Notes: generated by a model from the letters alone, not told the origin. DNA of 64,000 nucleotides from Colius striatus (GCF_028858725.1 NC_084767.1:3771501-3835500); one strand, 5' to 3'; shown: positions 39,001-54,000, counted from the stretch's first letter. Numbers and translations: made by a program.

Positions 39001-42000
39001 GGTCATTTCAGTCCCTATTTGACTAGTGAAGGACCTGATCATATTCTTAATCAAGCCAAAAGATGATAAATGAAAATTATAAAGAATATCCACATTTATC
39101 CTACCTTTTGTTATATTTCCTTTGTTTATGAAGGAGTAATTCAAAGACTAAGGCAGGTATTTTAAGAGAGGTATATGTACTTTCTCAAGTTAGACTACGA
39201 AAATCCTATCTCCCTATATGTATTTCTTCCTATTTAAAAAAATTCTTACAATTGAAGTCTTAGATGATGTTTTCAATTGAAAAGCAGGTAGTGCCATAAA
39301 GTGTTGCATGGCAGGCAAAAAAGGAATGTCTTCCTTGATTTTAAATCTAAAACATTAAAGTCAGAAGGATTAGGTTAAAGTTCCATGACTGTTAACATAG
39401 AGATATGTGCATGTGTGCAAAACCTTTGCCCAGTTCAAGCACATAATCTCATTTTTGGCAAATTATCCCAAGCATGTGATATGCTGACTGCAGAACAACA
39501 GCTGATGCACAGTAGTGAGACACAGACATGCAATACCTGATCCAGGATAAAAAAAGTGATCAACTTATTCTCCATTGATAGAATTTAACAAATCTACACT
39601 GACACTGAATTTATTTCATGTCAGAAGTTTGCATCTTATCATCACAGCCATCTTCATGACAGTCAAATCAGATGCCCATGTTAAAAATCCATTTCTAAAA
39701 GAAGCTACTACAAAGAGCTATGACACATTCCCTCTTCTGTGGGTTTTAAACACCACTGAACTTCAAACAATGCAAAACATTCAAAATGTATGTTCTTTAT
39801 CTACAATCATCTTACAAAAATGAAGCACCTATATATACACATCTGGAGAAGGCACAATTCTCACAGTTTTAGCAATGTCAAAGACAGCCAAAACCAGAAA
39901 AGTAGACTACATTGGGTTCATCGAATCATAGAATGGTGGGGGTTGGAAGGGACCTTTAGAGATCATCTAGTCCAACCCCCCTGCAGAAGCAGGGTCACCT
40001 AGATCAGGTTGCATAGGAACATGTCCAGGCGGGTCTTGAAGACCTCCAAGGAAGGAGCCTCTACAACCCCTCTGGGCAGCCTGTGCCAGGGCTCCCTCAC
40101 CTCAACAGTGAAATAGTTTTTTCTTATGTTTAAGTGGAACTTTTTGTGTTCCAGCTTCATCCCATCACCCCTTGTCCTGTTACTATCTACTATAGAAAAA
40201 AGGGATGTCCCAACCTCCTGACACCCACCCTTTAGATATTTATAAATGTTAGTAAGATCACCCCTCAATCTCCTCTTCTCCAGACTAAACAGCCCCAGTT
40301 CCTAGGTTGCACAGCAAAACCAAAGAATGACATGTTTGGAAGTACTGATTCTGTAAAATTAAGTGGCAGTGATGCCAAAAACTGCTTTTTTTTACCTCCT
40401 AATTTATTTTGAAAGAAATACAATGTGAAAAAAAAAGAGCATGTGATGAGAAATATAACTCTAGTTTATGTCCAAAACGTCCAAACAAATGCTGAAAAAC
40501 AAAAGTACTATTGTAAATGCAAGCATTATGCTTTATTTCAAGCAAAGTCAGATGCCTGAAGACAAGTATTTACCCATTCCTTCTGTCAAGAACACTAACA
40601 AAATGAAGTTTCTGGTTCTCTGCAGCATTCAAGTACAGGTCTGACTAGAATATTTCATTTTAAATTCCAGGTCACTGTCACAAAACACAACCAGCATCCA
40701 AAAAGCAAACAGATTTCTTATGTTCTAAAACCCTAAAGAGACTCTACCTATAAAAGCCTTTTAGTGTTAGCTCTGATGGCAACACTGTTTTACTTGTATG
40801 TTGAATTAATTGGGTTCACATGGTAAAAAAGGGAAAATCTCACTGTATCAGCATAAGAACTTCTAATAGCTTGATTGTTGACAACTTTGTACATCAAATA
40901 GCTTGGGAGACAAGGGGGACACAAGCTGAGAAACAGTGAAAAGTGAAATCTACTGTTGCTAAGACTGCAGCAAGCTCAAAGTTTTCAGGGTTTTAATCTG
41001 CCTAAAGCAAAACTGCCTCACTGAAGAGACTGGACAGATGTATTCAGAAAATAATCCTCGGGGAAGAAAAAATCCCACTAATGGCTCTCATTCTAATGCT
41101 CTGCATAAAGCCAGACACAGCGGTACCCAGAGTCAGTGCCACTGCCACTGCACAACTTAGGGCAGAAGGGCACACGTGCTTCCAACTCAGCCAGTCCAGC
41201 CCAGCTTGGTTTAGAAGCCCAAGCTAACTTCCAGATTGGGCAATACCGACAAGAAGTCCTAGACAGGCTCCCAGCATGCTATTGAAGCATAAATCTGAAG
41301 GGGAAATGGAACCAAAAAAGTTACGTATGAAAACATGTAGTTCCGTTTCTGTGGGAGCTTTAAACACCACCACCATTACTCCTTTACTGCTGATGCTCTC
41401 AGGTAGTGTGCCAGACTAACATGGGGCCATAGGGACTGAACTTCAGGAGATGACCTTTCGTACATTTCAACAACCACTTAACTACTCATGAAAGGTGACA
41501 AACCAAATCCAGTCTCACTCCTTTCAAAACCACAGAAGCTTCAAAGCTGACTTTGAAGTTTTCTTTGCTATTAAACAGAATAATTCAGAGAAATCTTCCC
41601 CTGAACAAAACCTATCAATCCTGAAGATAGCTACAGCTACAAGCTATCAATATTTTTTACATAATCCAATACTTCACACTGGGTTACTGCAAATCAACTG
41701 AAGTGAAACCCTTCAATATCGTATGTATTTGAAAATAATTCTTTCCTCTGCTCCAGGAACTCCCACAGGGTCGGAGCTAACGCAAATCATAGAGCACAAC
41801 ACAGTGCTGGAGCCAGACTGTAGCTGAAATTATATGTGTATTTCAGAAAAGGAGGCACCCTACTGCTGGTGGCTCTGAGCTTTATTTTATATTAATGTAT
41901 GGCTTCTGGAGAACAGACAAATTAGAAAAACATCCAATTTTTTCCCTTAATACACCTTCCAGTTTATGATACAGAATAATTGGCAGCATTTATCTTTTAA

Positions 42001-45000
42001 ACACTTCAAGTATTACTATATTCACTTTTAAAGTAAAAAACAAAATATGAAAGGCAGGGTTTGCAACTGGGAGAAGGAAAATATTACACAGCTTTGCCAG
42101 CAAAGAGCAAATCAGGTTCTCAGCCACAGAGCTACTTTAAATGTGGTAATTTCAGTAAATTCCAAAAGACATACTAATGATGGACTTTGTGACAGCAGGA
42201 AAGGAAAGAGTGAGATGTCGTCTTCTGTCACTAGACAGAATTCAGTTTTGAAGTGACAAGGATAATTTATTGAAGCTATTATAGAATTTATTGAACCACT
42301 TCTGAAAACATATGGCAAAGGTGCAAAAGCTTCACAAGCCTCCCATTCACAGTCACGGTTCAAATGCACCGTGTTTCTGGATTCTTTATACACAGCATTT
42401 CACCTCAAGAGCTGCTGGCATTTCATGCCTTTGTCATCATACCTATACCATGAATTCTGCCCATGCTTTAAGGAATAACCTGAGACGCAATTCCTGCAAC
42501 GTGACTTGCAAGAGCTGGATTTCCATTGGCATATACTTACATGCTACAAGCTTTAAAAACAGAGTTCCTTAAGTATAATAATAGGTTCAAAGCAATTTAT
42601 TTTTGTCTGTGGAAGGAATGATCACAAGACAGCCTGGAATGCAACATGAGGGCTTTGTTCCTTTTTTAAGCATCCTCTTACTTCACTCCCAAACAATAAG
42701 GAAATAGTAACACAAGCAACTCAACATCAAGCACACTGAAGTCTCTGCAGCATAACATTTCCCTATTTTTTATTTCTACAGTAAACAGCATAAAATATTA
42801 ATTTTTCCAGTAATATATGTGAAAAAAATGTACTACAGACTTCCCAGTGGCCAATCCAAATGGGAAGAGATACAGAAAACTGTATTTTAAAAGAATCAAC
42901 ATCTCATTTTCTCTGCCTGTATTCAAAACACAAGACCACACACCACCACTATTTATTTGTAACAATTCAAAATGACATATGAACAACCAAGACATTGTAT
43001 AGAATGCCTTCAGAAAGCAATCATCATTTGTCCACTAATGCCAACAAGAAGATTTGCCTGTAACACTACTATAAATTACTGGGAATTTCTTAACGCTCTA
43101 TGAATTGTTTTATATACTTGATTCTATCATCAGTATCTCCACATTCCATACACAAAATTTATCTTTCTGTCATACCTATCCAATCTGACTAACGAGCTGA
43201 GACTCTTTTTAATTAGATTTCTAAGTAAAGCTGAAAGAATATAACTTCTTGTGCCTCTAAAGACACCAGACATTTGCCTATCTAGAGGCAGCATCTGACT
43301 GCTTCACTAACCTGAAAGTCCAACTTTCAACATTGTAAGTGGCAAAACCCCACCCTAACAACCAACTGCAAACTTAGCATCACAGCTAACCAATTTGCAT
43401 TCCAATAAACAATACCTTCAGCAAAGTATAGATAAATCTACTGTAAGATGTACTTCCAGATTCACATCATGGTACTTAATGCTGAATTAAAATTAGTAGG
43501 TACTGAATACAAAAAGCCTGTATGCATCACAATTCTCCCTCCAAGTAACTTCAGGAATTGATGCAAAAATCGGATTTCAGGCTGCTGCTCAGTCACTCTT
43601 GGGTGGATGCAAAGACTGCTCACTACTAGAAAGTGTTTCTGTATGACTTTCCAAGGAGCTTGTTCCCCTTTACACTTACACCTCATCTGTCACCTCCTTA
43701 TCTTTTCTCAAAACTCATCCTTATTCTCATTATACCTCTAATTCTTCTTTATCCCCGGGTTTAAGAAAAGCACTTCAGGCTTTCCTTTCTGCTCCTTTCA
43801 TGCCACTTCTAGCCTGACAAACATGATGGTAGAGAGTATGTGACACATGGTTAATAAAAGAATCAAAGAACTAAGGATTCAACATCAAGCAAAAGAAAAA
43901 GTGAACAAAGTGAGTGAAAAGACAAAAGACAGGTAGTTCAGCAGTTTGGTAGGAGAGGAGGGTGAGTTCTCTTATCTTCTAAAACAAGGAAAAGACACTA
44001 CTCATGGAATACAGATCCAAATTAAAAGCTGCTTTGATGATGGTCCAGAACAGTCAGAGATTATCAACGCAAGAATTCCGAAAGGAAGAATGGAAAACAA
44101 AACAAAGAAATGAACAAACCACTTGGTGGACAGTGACATTAAACAAGGCAGAAAATTAAATAGACTTCTAAAAAGGAGGGATGGAATTAATTTCACAAAG
44201 ACAAAAATATAAATAAGAGAAAGTAAGAAAACCTTAGAAAGGTTTTAATCAGATCACCAAGGGTGCTGTTGTGGATTTCAGCACAGTTTTTTCTGCGGTA
44301 ACACTTCTGAAGATCAAATCAGTGATTTAGACTCGACAATTTTTAGCAGTATTTCAATACTTGCTGTGTTTTTAAAATCCCTAACTGCTGCGTCATTTGC
44401 AGCACACACATTCCTAGGAAGTATCTCGTCTAAGGAGTACGAAAGGCATTTGATTTTCCATGCAGACTCTGGAGATGGGATGGCATGCAAGAGGCCTATG
44501 AGAAATGCTTTGAGACTGGACAAAAAGAAACACAAGTCTCACACTCCAGTCAAGTTAACAGGAATCTTAGCACCGATTTCAAAGCTGGACCAGGATCAGA
44601 AAACCCTGGGATATTTGTACTGCTCTGTGGTGGCAGGGGAAGGAATTTCCTGGCCTCAAAGAGTGGTGTACATGAATACCCTCTAGCTTATTGCTCAATG
44701 GCTCCATTTTAGACAGATAGCATAAATCAAGGTGTTGCTCTTCCTCAGCTGAAATAATACCCGACCTCCAAATCATGCAGTGGTGAATTATAAGCATCTA
44801 TCAAAACCTGTATTTCTATAAATACACAGGTATTACCATGAAGTTTAAACTACTCAGTAATTGTTGTGTAAAAGTGGTACCAGCATACAAAACCAACAGA
44901 ACCTTTCCCTGCCTTATTTTCTTCCAGTACTATATTTAACATTATATGTATTTAACTGAAGTCAAACTCAAATTCTGAATGCATTTCCAAAAGCACACAA

Positions 45001-48000
45001 ACGTCAACATTGTGACAAATTTGCCAAACTCTGAGCAACACCATAACCCACAAACTTCCTACACACTTAAAATTAAGAATATCAACAAATCAAAGCGAAC
45101 TCACTCAATGTCAACAGTAATTCAGGTTTTCCAACCAATGTTTTCCATCACTGAAAACAAATACTGAACTGCTACATTTCAATACAGGATTTTGATTGTA
45201 ACAATTTCCCAAATTATTGCAGATGATAGCAAAACTGTTTATTATACTGTCTTAAATGTTTATTATACTATCTTAAATGTTGCACTCCCATCCTGGGATT
45301 TTTGTAGTTTTCATTGTAGTAATAGAACTTGCAGCAAACAGTAAAATGAGCAGCAGTAAGTTTACTTTATACTGCTTTATGTTTTTAAATAACATGCATC
45401 AGTGTACACAGACACAAATGGTTTACATTATTTATTAGGTAATGCACAATGTTTTCTGAGATAGTATAAACACGCTTTGGGCTTTTTGCAGTTAGTTAAG
45501 AGAAAACTGAGTGTCAGAACTGAAAGTATAATCAAGAAAAAATCTCAAAAGCTTCAACCTGAATTACACTCTACCTTTGCCTCAAAGCAACCTGAATTCC
45601 AGTCCATGTTTTCCAAAGAATATGCAAATTTTCATTTTGTTTACATCCATCCAAATGCTGCCAGTTCCAGACTCCTACGAACTAAAAAGCATGTTGTTTT
45701 TTTTAAATGACCTCGTTTTATCACGGCATAGATTGCTACAAAACCAGGCAATCAGTTGATAACTTCATCCCAGTTTCAACGCTTTAGCTGTCAAAGGCCA
45801 CTGCTGATGCGCCCGCAGGTTTTGCAGGTGAGGATCAGAAACCCGAATCAGGGAGCGGGGAGGTGAGGGGGGAGAGAAGGCCTGCCTGTGACTTTAAGAG
45901 AACTGCCATGTTAAAAGTCTCCATTGTTGTTTAATACCGGTATTACACAAACAGAGAAGAGCACACAGGCTTCAGGAAGCATAACACAACCCATGACCTT
46001 TCGGTCGGAGCTCACGTAAAAGCAGGCTCCGAACGAAGCCACCGGGACCTGCCATTGGAGGTAACGCTCTGCACAGTGTGGTCCTCTCCCCCCTCCCAAC
46101 CACTACACAAGTCTTGTCAACTTCCACCACCTTGAAAACACAGCAAAGGTTCGGCTACAGTTAGGAAGCAAGAGCCCTAAGAGCAGCGAGCGGGCCGGGA
46201 GTGCAAAAGTACCGTGCGGCGGGGATCCTCCAGTGCCGGGGACCGGCGCTTCGGGACGCGGCGGCGGCGGCTCGGCCGCGGGGCGGGGGGGAAAGCGCAG
46301 AGCCAACGCTCGGGATAGTCCACGCGGGCACCAATCGCAGGGGGGTTTCTGTACCTCCTCGCTCCAGAAGGCCCGCTCTAAGCCAGCAACCGGTCATGCA
46401 GAGAGGGTTGGCTTTGAAACGGCAGCGTTTCAGTCCACGGCCCGGTGGGCTGACGCTTCAAAACCATTTCTTTTTCCACCCGGTCCGGAGTCGGAGCGGC
46501 GCGTACCTCCGCTTCGGGTGTGTGGTAGCGCCAGGTGAGCCTGCGGGCCCGGGACGGCGGAAGGGGTCGGCCCTAAAGCGAGCGTGTCCTCACAGGGACA
46601 AGGCGGCGCGGGGGAGGTTGAGCCGATTCCTCAGCTCTCTGCCAGTCCTCAGATGCTTTTGCAAACTTGAAGCATGAGTTTCTTTTTCTTCTTCTAAATC
46701 CAGATTTGCCTTTCCAAGCCTCACTGAATGGAGCATCTCTTACAAAGCAGCACTTCGCTCAAGATCAAATGTCAATTTAAACGAGAAAGCTGATGTTTAT
46801 TAGGTAATAGCCAATGAATCATTACATCAGGTATGGCTCTGAGTACATCTCTCTAAGGTTAAGAGCCCAACCTAAGGTCCAGTGACAGTATTTATCAGTA
46901 GAAGATTTCTGTTCCTTCTGTGGCCCGGGGTATTTCATTTTCTTACTGAGTTGTTGGCTGTTTCTAAGCAAAGGCTCCGATAAACCTCAAATACTGGAAA
47001 GGTAGGGATAAATCAACCAACACCTCAACTGCCAGGAAAAGAACTGAGCTAACAACAGACTAAAAAATTAAGATACTGATCAATGCCCCAAAATTCTGAA
47101 TATTAGCTTCATTTGGAGATAAAACCTGGCCTGACTTTTTAAGAGCAGGTACAATACTTCTACACTCAAACCCAACTGCAAACTGTGGATTGCAACAGGA
47201 ACTCGAGCTGCTCATTTCAAATAAAATTCACACAGACTGCATTTCCCTCATCACAGCTCCACCAGCACAGATTGTAGTTTATTGCTATTAGACTCAGTTC
47301 AGCAATATTTTGAGACAGTAAAACAATTGGGTTTCCTCCTAATTAATATGCACTGAAATCTGCAAATCTCATTAGCCCTTCCCCAGTTACTGCACGGAAG
47401 GCAAAATTCAAGATGATCTTAAGTAGGAAACATTCAACACTGTAATTCATCTACAGTCATTCATCTACAGTTTCCAGAGACAATTACGTCAAACATTAGT
47501 TGTCTAAAAAAAAAATGTCTACTTCTTGGTGTTGTCAAAGTGAAAGGTTTGGTGCATTTTATCTCAGTTGAATACATTAAAAAGTTGCAAATGAGTAATC
47601 CTTAGATTACTCATCTGAGACAAGGCACACAAATGAGATCAATCACTGATGCTACTCGCACAGGTCTGAGGTATGACAACCAGGGTTGCCCTGTGAAAGC
47701 TCACCCACGTACAAGAGGCAGCAGAGGCCTGAAGGTGACTGCTGCATCCCTACAGACGGATGCATTTGCCAGAACTCAGTAAATAGATCAAGTAACTGTG
47801 CAGACCAAGAATAGGGAGGCATGGTTCATCTTACCAACCAACCTCAAGCATTCCTCATTGCTATGAAAAAAAAAGCAGGTTTGCTAATTAAGAAAAACCT
47901 CAAAATCTATAATTTTACATTTTAAAATAGCTCAGGGTTTCTCCTGTGTGCATATAAAGGACCACATCTCTAAAAGGGAACGTAGCCTTTTGTCATTTAG

Positions 48001-51000
48001 CCCTTGGCAAAAATTAAGACTGATTCTCGGAGGATTCTCATTAATTTTCTGGATTATGCAGGAAACCAAATGGCCCATTCTACTTAATTAATACGGACAT
48101 CTTGCATAATCCATACGGCTACAAAAGAAGCCGCTAGTTGAGTTTCTTCCTGGATCATTAGAAAATGCTGTCAAAACTATTTTGATCTGTTTCATCAAAG
48201 AACATTTTGTAAGGTTTACCTACTTTTGTCACAACTGAAATAGTTTTCCAGATCACTGTTAAGGGGCTGATGATTGCTTTAAACATTCATTTGGGTATAT
48301 TTGCCCACTTGGAGTAATCCTCAATAGTGCTAGTTCTCATCATTCTGGCTTTCCATCCCTCAAATTTAGTGCTGCTGTTCCACACTCTCCTCTAGTATCT
48401 GTATGTACACTCTGACCTTATGCTACTTCTAAAACCTTCCTTTTTGTGCATATGTATGTTTAGTCTTTAGAGACTACTTCATACTTACAGCATTCAAGCA
48501 GATACTGAGCTACTCACACCCCAGTCTTACAGGAGTGCTTTGGAGTGCTGGAAGCAGATGTACTGGCCTGCTGCTTTAATCCATTTCACCTTGAGTAATT
48601 TCCAGGCCTTATATTCTGAACTGAACCATAGGATATTTCAGTCTATGCTTCTAAAGTATTTAAAGACATTTCAGTGTCACTTAACAAGGAAATATTTAGT
48701 CAATCTACTACTACAGTAATGCTCAAATTGCCATCTGGAAGACCCAGATTGAAAAAAATCAGTCTGTGGATCCCAGGCTCAGCTCATGAAGGCTGAATAC
48801 ATTGTAAAGAAGATGCAATTAGTCTCCAGGGAAAGGCTTCTGCAGGCTGTCATTGGCTATGCAACATGCAACACACTCACTCATGTGGATAAAAATAACA
48901 TATTGAAATGGCAGCTGCTCAGCAAAGGAAGAGGATTTGAGCACAGATAAAAATACACCTTAAAAAGGAGGGGGGAAGAAATGCTGAAATGCTTATCAGA
49001 TGCATTAAAAAGGTAATATTGAATGTACTGAATCAATGACACAGTTCACCTTTGAACCTCGAGCAGGAAACCCTATTTACTTCATACAGAAAGAAAACCT
49101 GGGAATATAATTATTACTGTCCTAAACAAACCCAAGGCTAACATGGCCCAATCACCTCAGTCAAGAGGTGATTCACTCTGTGCATGGATTTTGCGAAATT
49201 CTGAAGAATTCCTACTTACAATTTTATTACAGGAACTAAAACCTGCTGTTCTGAACATACCATTTAAACACAGAAATTATTTCCAAGAGGCAGCAGGTTC
49301 TAAATTGTGACTGGTATCTGTTATGTCCATATTCTAAGTTGTTTTGAAGGTATATATTAATATAGTATTTCTTTCTCTCAAAGTCTATTACAATATGAAA
49401 GGAGGTGGTGGTAATGTTGCATACTAAACTCATGTTGAGTCAATATTAAAGACTTTCAAAGACTCACTTGAAGATAGCAGTGAGACCTATTAGATCATCT
49501 ACATTATTTCCATGCCATGCAGAGATTGCTCTCTACAGGATGTTTTATTAGTGTCTTGCCCAGGCTATTTTTAAAGTCTCAAACCCAGAAGCTTTTCCTT
49601 TCTGAGAGTACCCAACTTTAGTTTAAAAGCACCATGTGCACTGATTAACTCATTTAAAATGCAAACCAAAAAAACTTTTTATGGGTTTGCTCGTTTAACT
49701 GCAGGTGTTTGAAATGGCAAGTAAGACTGGAACTGACAATCATAATTTGTCATATTTTAAGACTTCTAGATCCAAGGTTTTTTAAGATTCCTTTCAATCA
49801 GTTTAAATAAACAGGAGGCAAGAAGAGAAAAAGAGAAAATGAGAATCTGTGTTAAGACATCCAGCTGACACAGATGGAAAAAATCCCACACAAGCCCTTG
49901 TGATCGCATGATCCCTTGCTCAGACTTGACTTAGTCCCAGCAAGTTACCATTTTGTTCCAGTTCTATCAGTTGGTTTAATTAAAGGTATTTCCCCTTCTT
50001 ACAAATCTTGCCCTGCTTACAGATGGTCACTGCAGCATTATCACAACATGGTAGATGCTGGTTTGAATAAAGATCCATTCCTAAGTATATTACAGCAACT
50101 AAGCTACTGCATGATATGCCAGACAAGCAGCAAATTCAGTGTACTGAATTTTCACTATAAACAAACAATACTTTTGCTGAGGAAAATTAGACTTCATGAC
50201 AAAGTATTTCACATAGGATCACTTAATTCTTTCACCTAGGTTTTAAGCCTTTTTCTTTACAGTTTTATTATAACTGTTAACCATGAAACGGGACAATTTA
50301 TAAGGAAGTGAAGAAATAATCCCCAGAACAATACCTGTTTGATACTACTACGTTTCAATCAGTATGATACAACACACATAAAACTTTAGACAAACCACAG
50401 ATGACTCTGCAAGAGGGGATGAACAACCAAGCTCAAGCAGGAATTAGCGTGTATCACAACTGTATGTACTCTTTGCTGACACACTTATTCCATCAGTCTT
50501 AAAATATGGTAAGCACTCAGATTTGAATTGACAACAATCTTTAAACTAAAAATCACAGTACTGCACAGAACTACCCTTGTTTAGTTGCAGGATATAAACA
50601 CATACAAAGCTAACTTTATTAAATTCAAATTTAAAGGGAAATTTTATTTGTTCTACAGCCATATCACCTTGGGTTGTTATTTTGCCAGACTTCAACAGCT
50701 CAAACTTGGGTTAGGCCTGCCTTATAGCTGAATAGACAAGTCTCAGGGCAAATCCCAGGTGCTGTAGGAAGGGCACCTGACTCTTGGTTCACTACACAAT
50801 GCTGAGGGCACAGGATGTTGTCAGCATATAAAAGAAATGAAAGCTGTTTCTACTTGTCAAAAGCCTGGCCCCCACTATGTAACAAAGGAATGCACTTTGG
50901 TTGTTTAATTCATTTTGCTTTACTTTTATCTACATTGAGTTCTCCTTGTCATTTCAATAGGAAAGTGTATTTCTTGGTGTTTCTCATCGTCCTGAATTGC

Positions 51001-54000
51001 AGCACAATACTGGGGAGGTGAAACAGATGCTGCACTTCAGCTCACAGTGGATGCAGAAGTACAAGTTATTGCCAGTTTATCAAAGGTTGAGCAAGAATCC
51101 TTATTAAAACAAGTCAGATTTCATTAACATCACAAGCCTTGATATTAAAAGAAATTTAATTTCAGAAAACACAAATGCAGGTTTGTTTTTTTAGTGGTCT
51201 CATGACCGGTAGCAAACTTGAATGCCTAGATAATGAGTGTAAGTAAGAGTCTGACTACTTATACAAGTAATCATGGTATTGAAATAGATTACTCATTATG
51301 GAGAACAAGAATAAGAAACTACACTTCTGAATTGTGTACCATAAGCAATTTCTATTCAGGTTTGGATAAAATATGTAGACAATGCTTTGAATATTTTCTA
51401 ACTTGAGGTATTTTCAAGGAAAGAATATCTGCAAGTCAATTTAAGGCCCTTTTCCTTTCCCCATGGTACAAAGAATTCTGCAATGCAAGGCAGCAACAAA
51501 AAGAGTTGAAGGATGAAATAGTCAGTGTTCTCCAAATGACATAATTAAACCTCATTCTTCCCCAGGACAGAAAGAACTATGACTTCAGCACCATTAAGCA
51601 AAAAGTTACATCTCACTGAGCTGCACAATATTCCTGAAGTTGATCATTTTTACAGGCTGCACACATTGTATCTATTAAAAACAACACTGGCATCTTACAC
51701 AAAAGATCAGCTTATGTTTGTTCCACATTGTTTTGTATGAAGACAAAACACTCAAGTGCTCATGTGTTGCAACAGCTTCATCTAGAGACAACTGAAAAAA
51801 CGGAAGCCTACCCCATCTGACTGGCATGTATTAGGTGCACAATGTTAACTTCACTTTTCCTAACCAAAACTAAAGTTTATCATTCTAAGTAAGAACATTT
51901 TCCCAATTATTTACTCAGGAAATAGTATCTTTCTAAATTTACCTTTCAGTGAATCATTTTCAGCTCTCATTATGTCAATTAGCGAGTTCTCCAGTGAATG
52001 CATGTCAAAAGTCCTTGTGCGATCCTGCAAGCAAATACAGAGACAGTTTAGGCAACATGCAGTGTTAAACAAGACCATCTGAAACATACAAACTTCAGTT
52101 TCATTCTAGTTTGCTACAGTAGAATTAAGCAAAACCATATACACCACTAAATCTGTCTGATATAGGAATGTTAAAGATCATAACATTCTTAAATATGAAT
52201 CTGATCTATATCATAACCAATCATTTAAGAACCTCAATTCCACATTTAGGTTGCTAAATACTCCTAGCTATACAGTTAAGGTTTGTTACAAATAATTTCA
52301 CTTAGGAAGTAAAGATCATATGCTGGGAGACAGAATTGCAAAGAGAAATCATAAAATAGGTACTTCAGCTGGAATTTATGACAATCTAAATTCCAGAAAC
52401 ACACAGAATTTCCTTCCCTTAAACTACTACTCAAATAATCCAATTCTGCAGTCAGCTCAAATGCAGCATAATTATAAAGTAGTCCATACAAGCAGCAGTG
52501 TTCCAAATAGTCTACATTACTAGATGACAACTTAGCTCTGACTTTTAATTCCCTGACTTCCCATGCTTGGTATTCCAAGCATTATTAGAATTGAAGGAGG
52601 AATCAACAAACAGGAGGCAAGACGTCTCATGTACCTTACTATATCATTATCTCAAGCCATTTGAAGCATACTTACCAAATATTTCTCCTTCTTATTAACC
52701 AAAGCCAACATTTAACACGTGCATGGTTCAGACTTTCCCAACTAAAAGAAACTGTACCCATCTGACGCCACGTTAGTGTAAGGCACTGCACAACGTAAAA
52801 TATCCTGGCACTGCATTACTTTAATTAGCAAATTCAGAATAACTGAAATTATATGTACAATTTTAAATATTTACAGTTATCATAAAACTAATGGAGGAAA
52901 AAAACATCTCATTCCCAAATGTATTCACTTATCCATGTTATCCACATATACATTTACATTAATCCACCTGAAATTTAATTTTTCTGTGTCCAAGGAGAAC
53001 TCTAACATCAGTTCTAAAGATTTTATTTCATTCATGTTCTAAGAGATTCACCTATGAAGCGAGATCGAGCCTGGAAAGCATCTGTTCAAATAAGAACGCA
53101 AAATGCGAGCTATTCAAGACAGACATTTGCTCTAAACTGCGTCTCTGCAACTATTGTTATTACAGCAGTGAATATATATTTTTTTGTCCCTAACTCTAGC
53201 TGTGAAGCTGAAATTTCTCCAAAGCACACAGATCCGGCCTTGATCCTTTGTGAAACCACTGGTGAAGTAAAAAATGGTATTGCACAAAGCCAGTTGTGCA
53301 CCATGTTACAAATGTCCTTTCCTTCCAGTGAGGAGGTGGTAAAGCAGCACTGACTGCAGCATTGCAAGGGCTGTTCTATCAGACAATCATCAGTCATAGT
53401 GGGCTTTAAACACTTTATACTATTTTAAGAAGAGAAATCCTCCAGCTCCTAGAGTCCTGATCCATTTCCAAGTTATGTTCTGCCCACTACAAAACACTCC
53501 TTTTTCAGCAAAATTTCCTGGTCTTTTTCACCTCTTCAGAATGTTTTCCTGCTGGCACAAAACAGGTGACGTATTTCTACCCGGATGTGCTGTGTTTCAA
53601 ATAGCATTAGAAAGAACAGAGTTTGGAACCATTTGCTTTATTAGTCTAGCCCAATATCAAATTTGCTAGAAAAACCATAGTGCTGCCCCATCTCTCCAGG
53701 GCATTTATTTCCTTAGTCGTTTATCTTACAGGGTAATTGAGGCATCTTTGATAAACTACCAAGAGCATTTCATTTTTTTTAATTTCTGTGGTTTGCTTTC
53801 ACACATTTCCTACTGGTTTCTTCATTTCCTAGCAGTATTTTGTTTATTGGCTTGGCTTATACATTACTAGTTCATAACTATTTCAAACTCTAGCTACACC
53901 AAAATATCTCAGTAGGACTGAGTAAAAGCCCTTAGGTCTGCTGGACTCATTAGGATGCAGAATGGATACCAGAAGACTATCTACATTTTTCAGCAATCCT

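Larger units (their letters stand above)
34505..51942 (-). other. CPEB4 intron 2/3 (17.4 kb)
   Basis: The largest intron. The family's 51-nt cassette exon should lie here but was not found by eye. Contents: a CR1 fragment at 39920-40305, a 21-bp tandem duplication at 45236-45281, a CpG island at about 46000-46650, a perfect hairpin at 47591-47614 and an inverted pair at 48051-48112. The rest is AT-rich with only short, non-convincing open frames. Confidence 0.75.

Noticed and set aside
44750-44770. GAG/GTCGG string considered as the missing 51-nt CPEB4 exon
   Set aside because: It translates to GRVLFQLRK, not the expected GRLNYSYPG, and has no matching donor at +51.
46201-46677. 158-codon and 101-codon plus-strand frames in the CpG island
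   Set aside because: Stop codons are rare in GC-rich DNA. The peptides are Arg/Gly/Ala-rich without domains, and the opposite strand is equally open.
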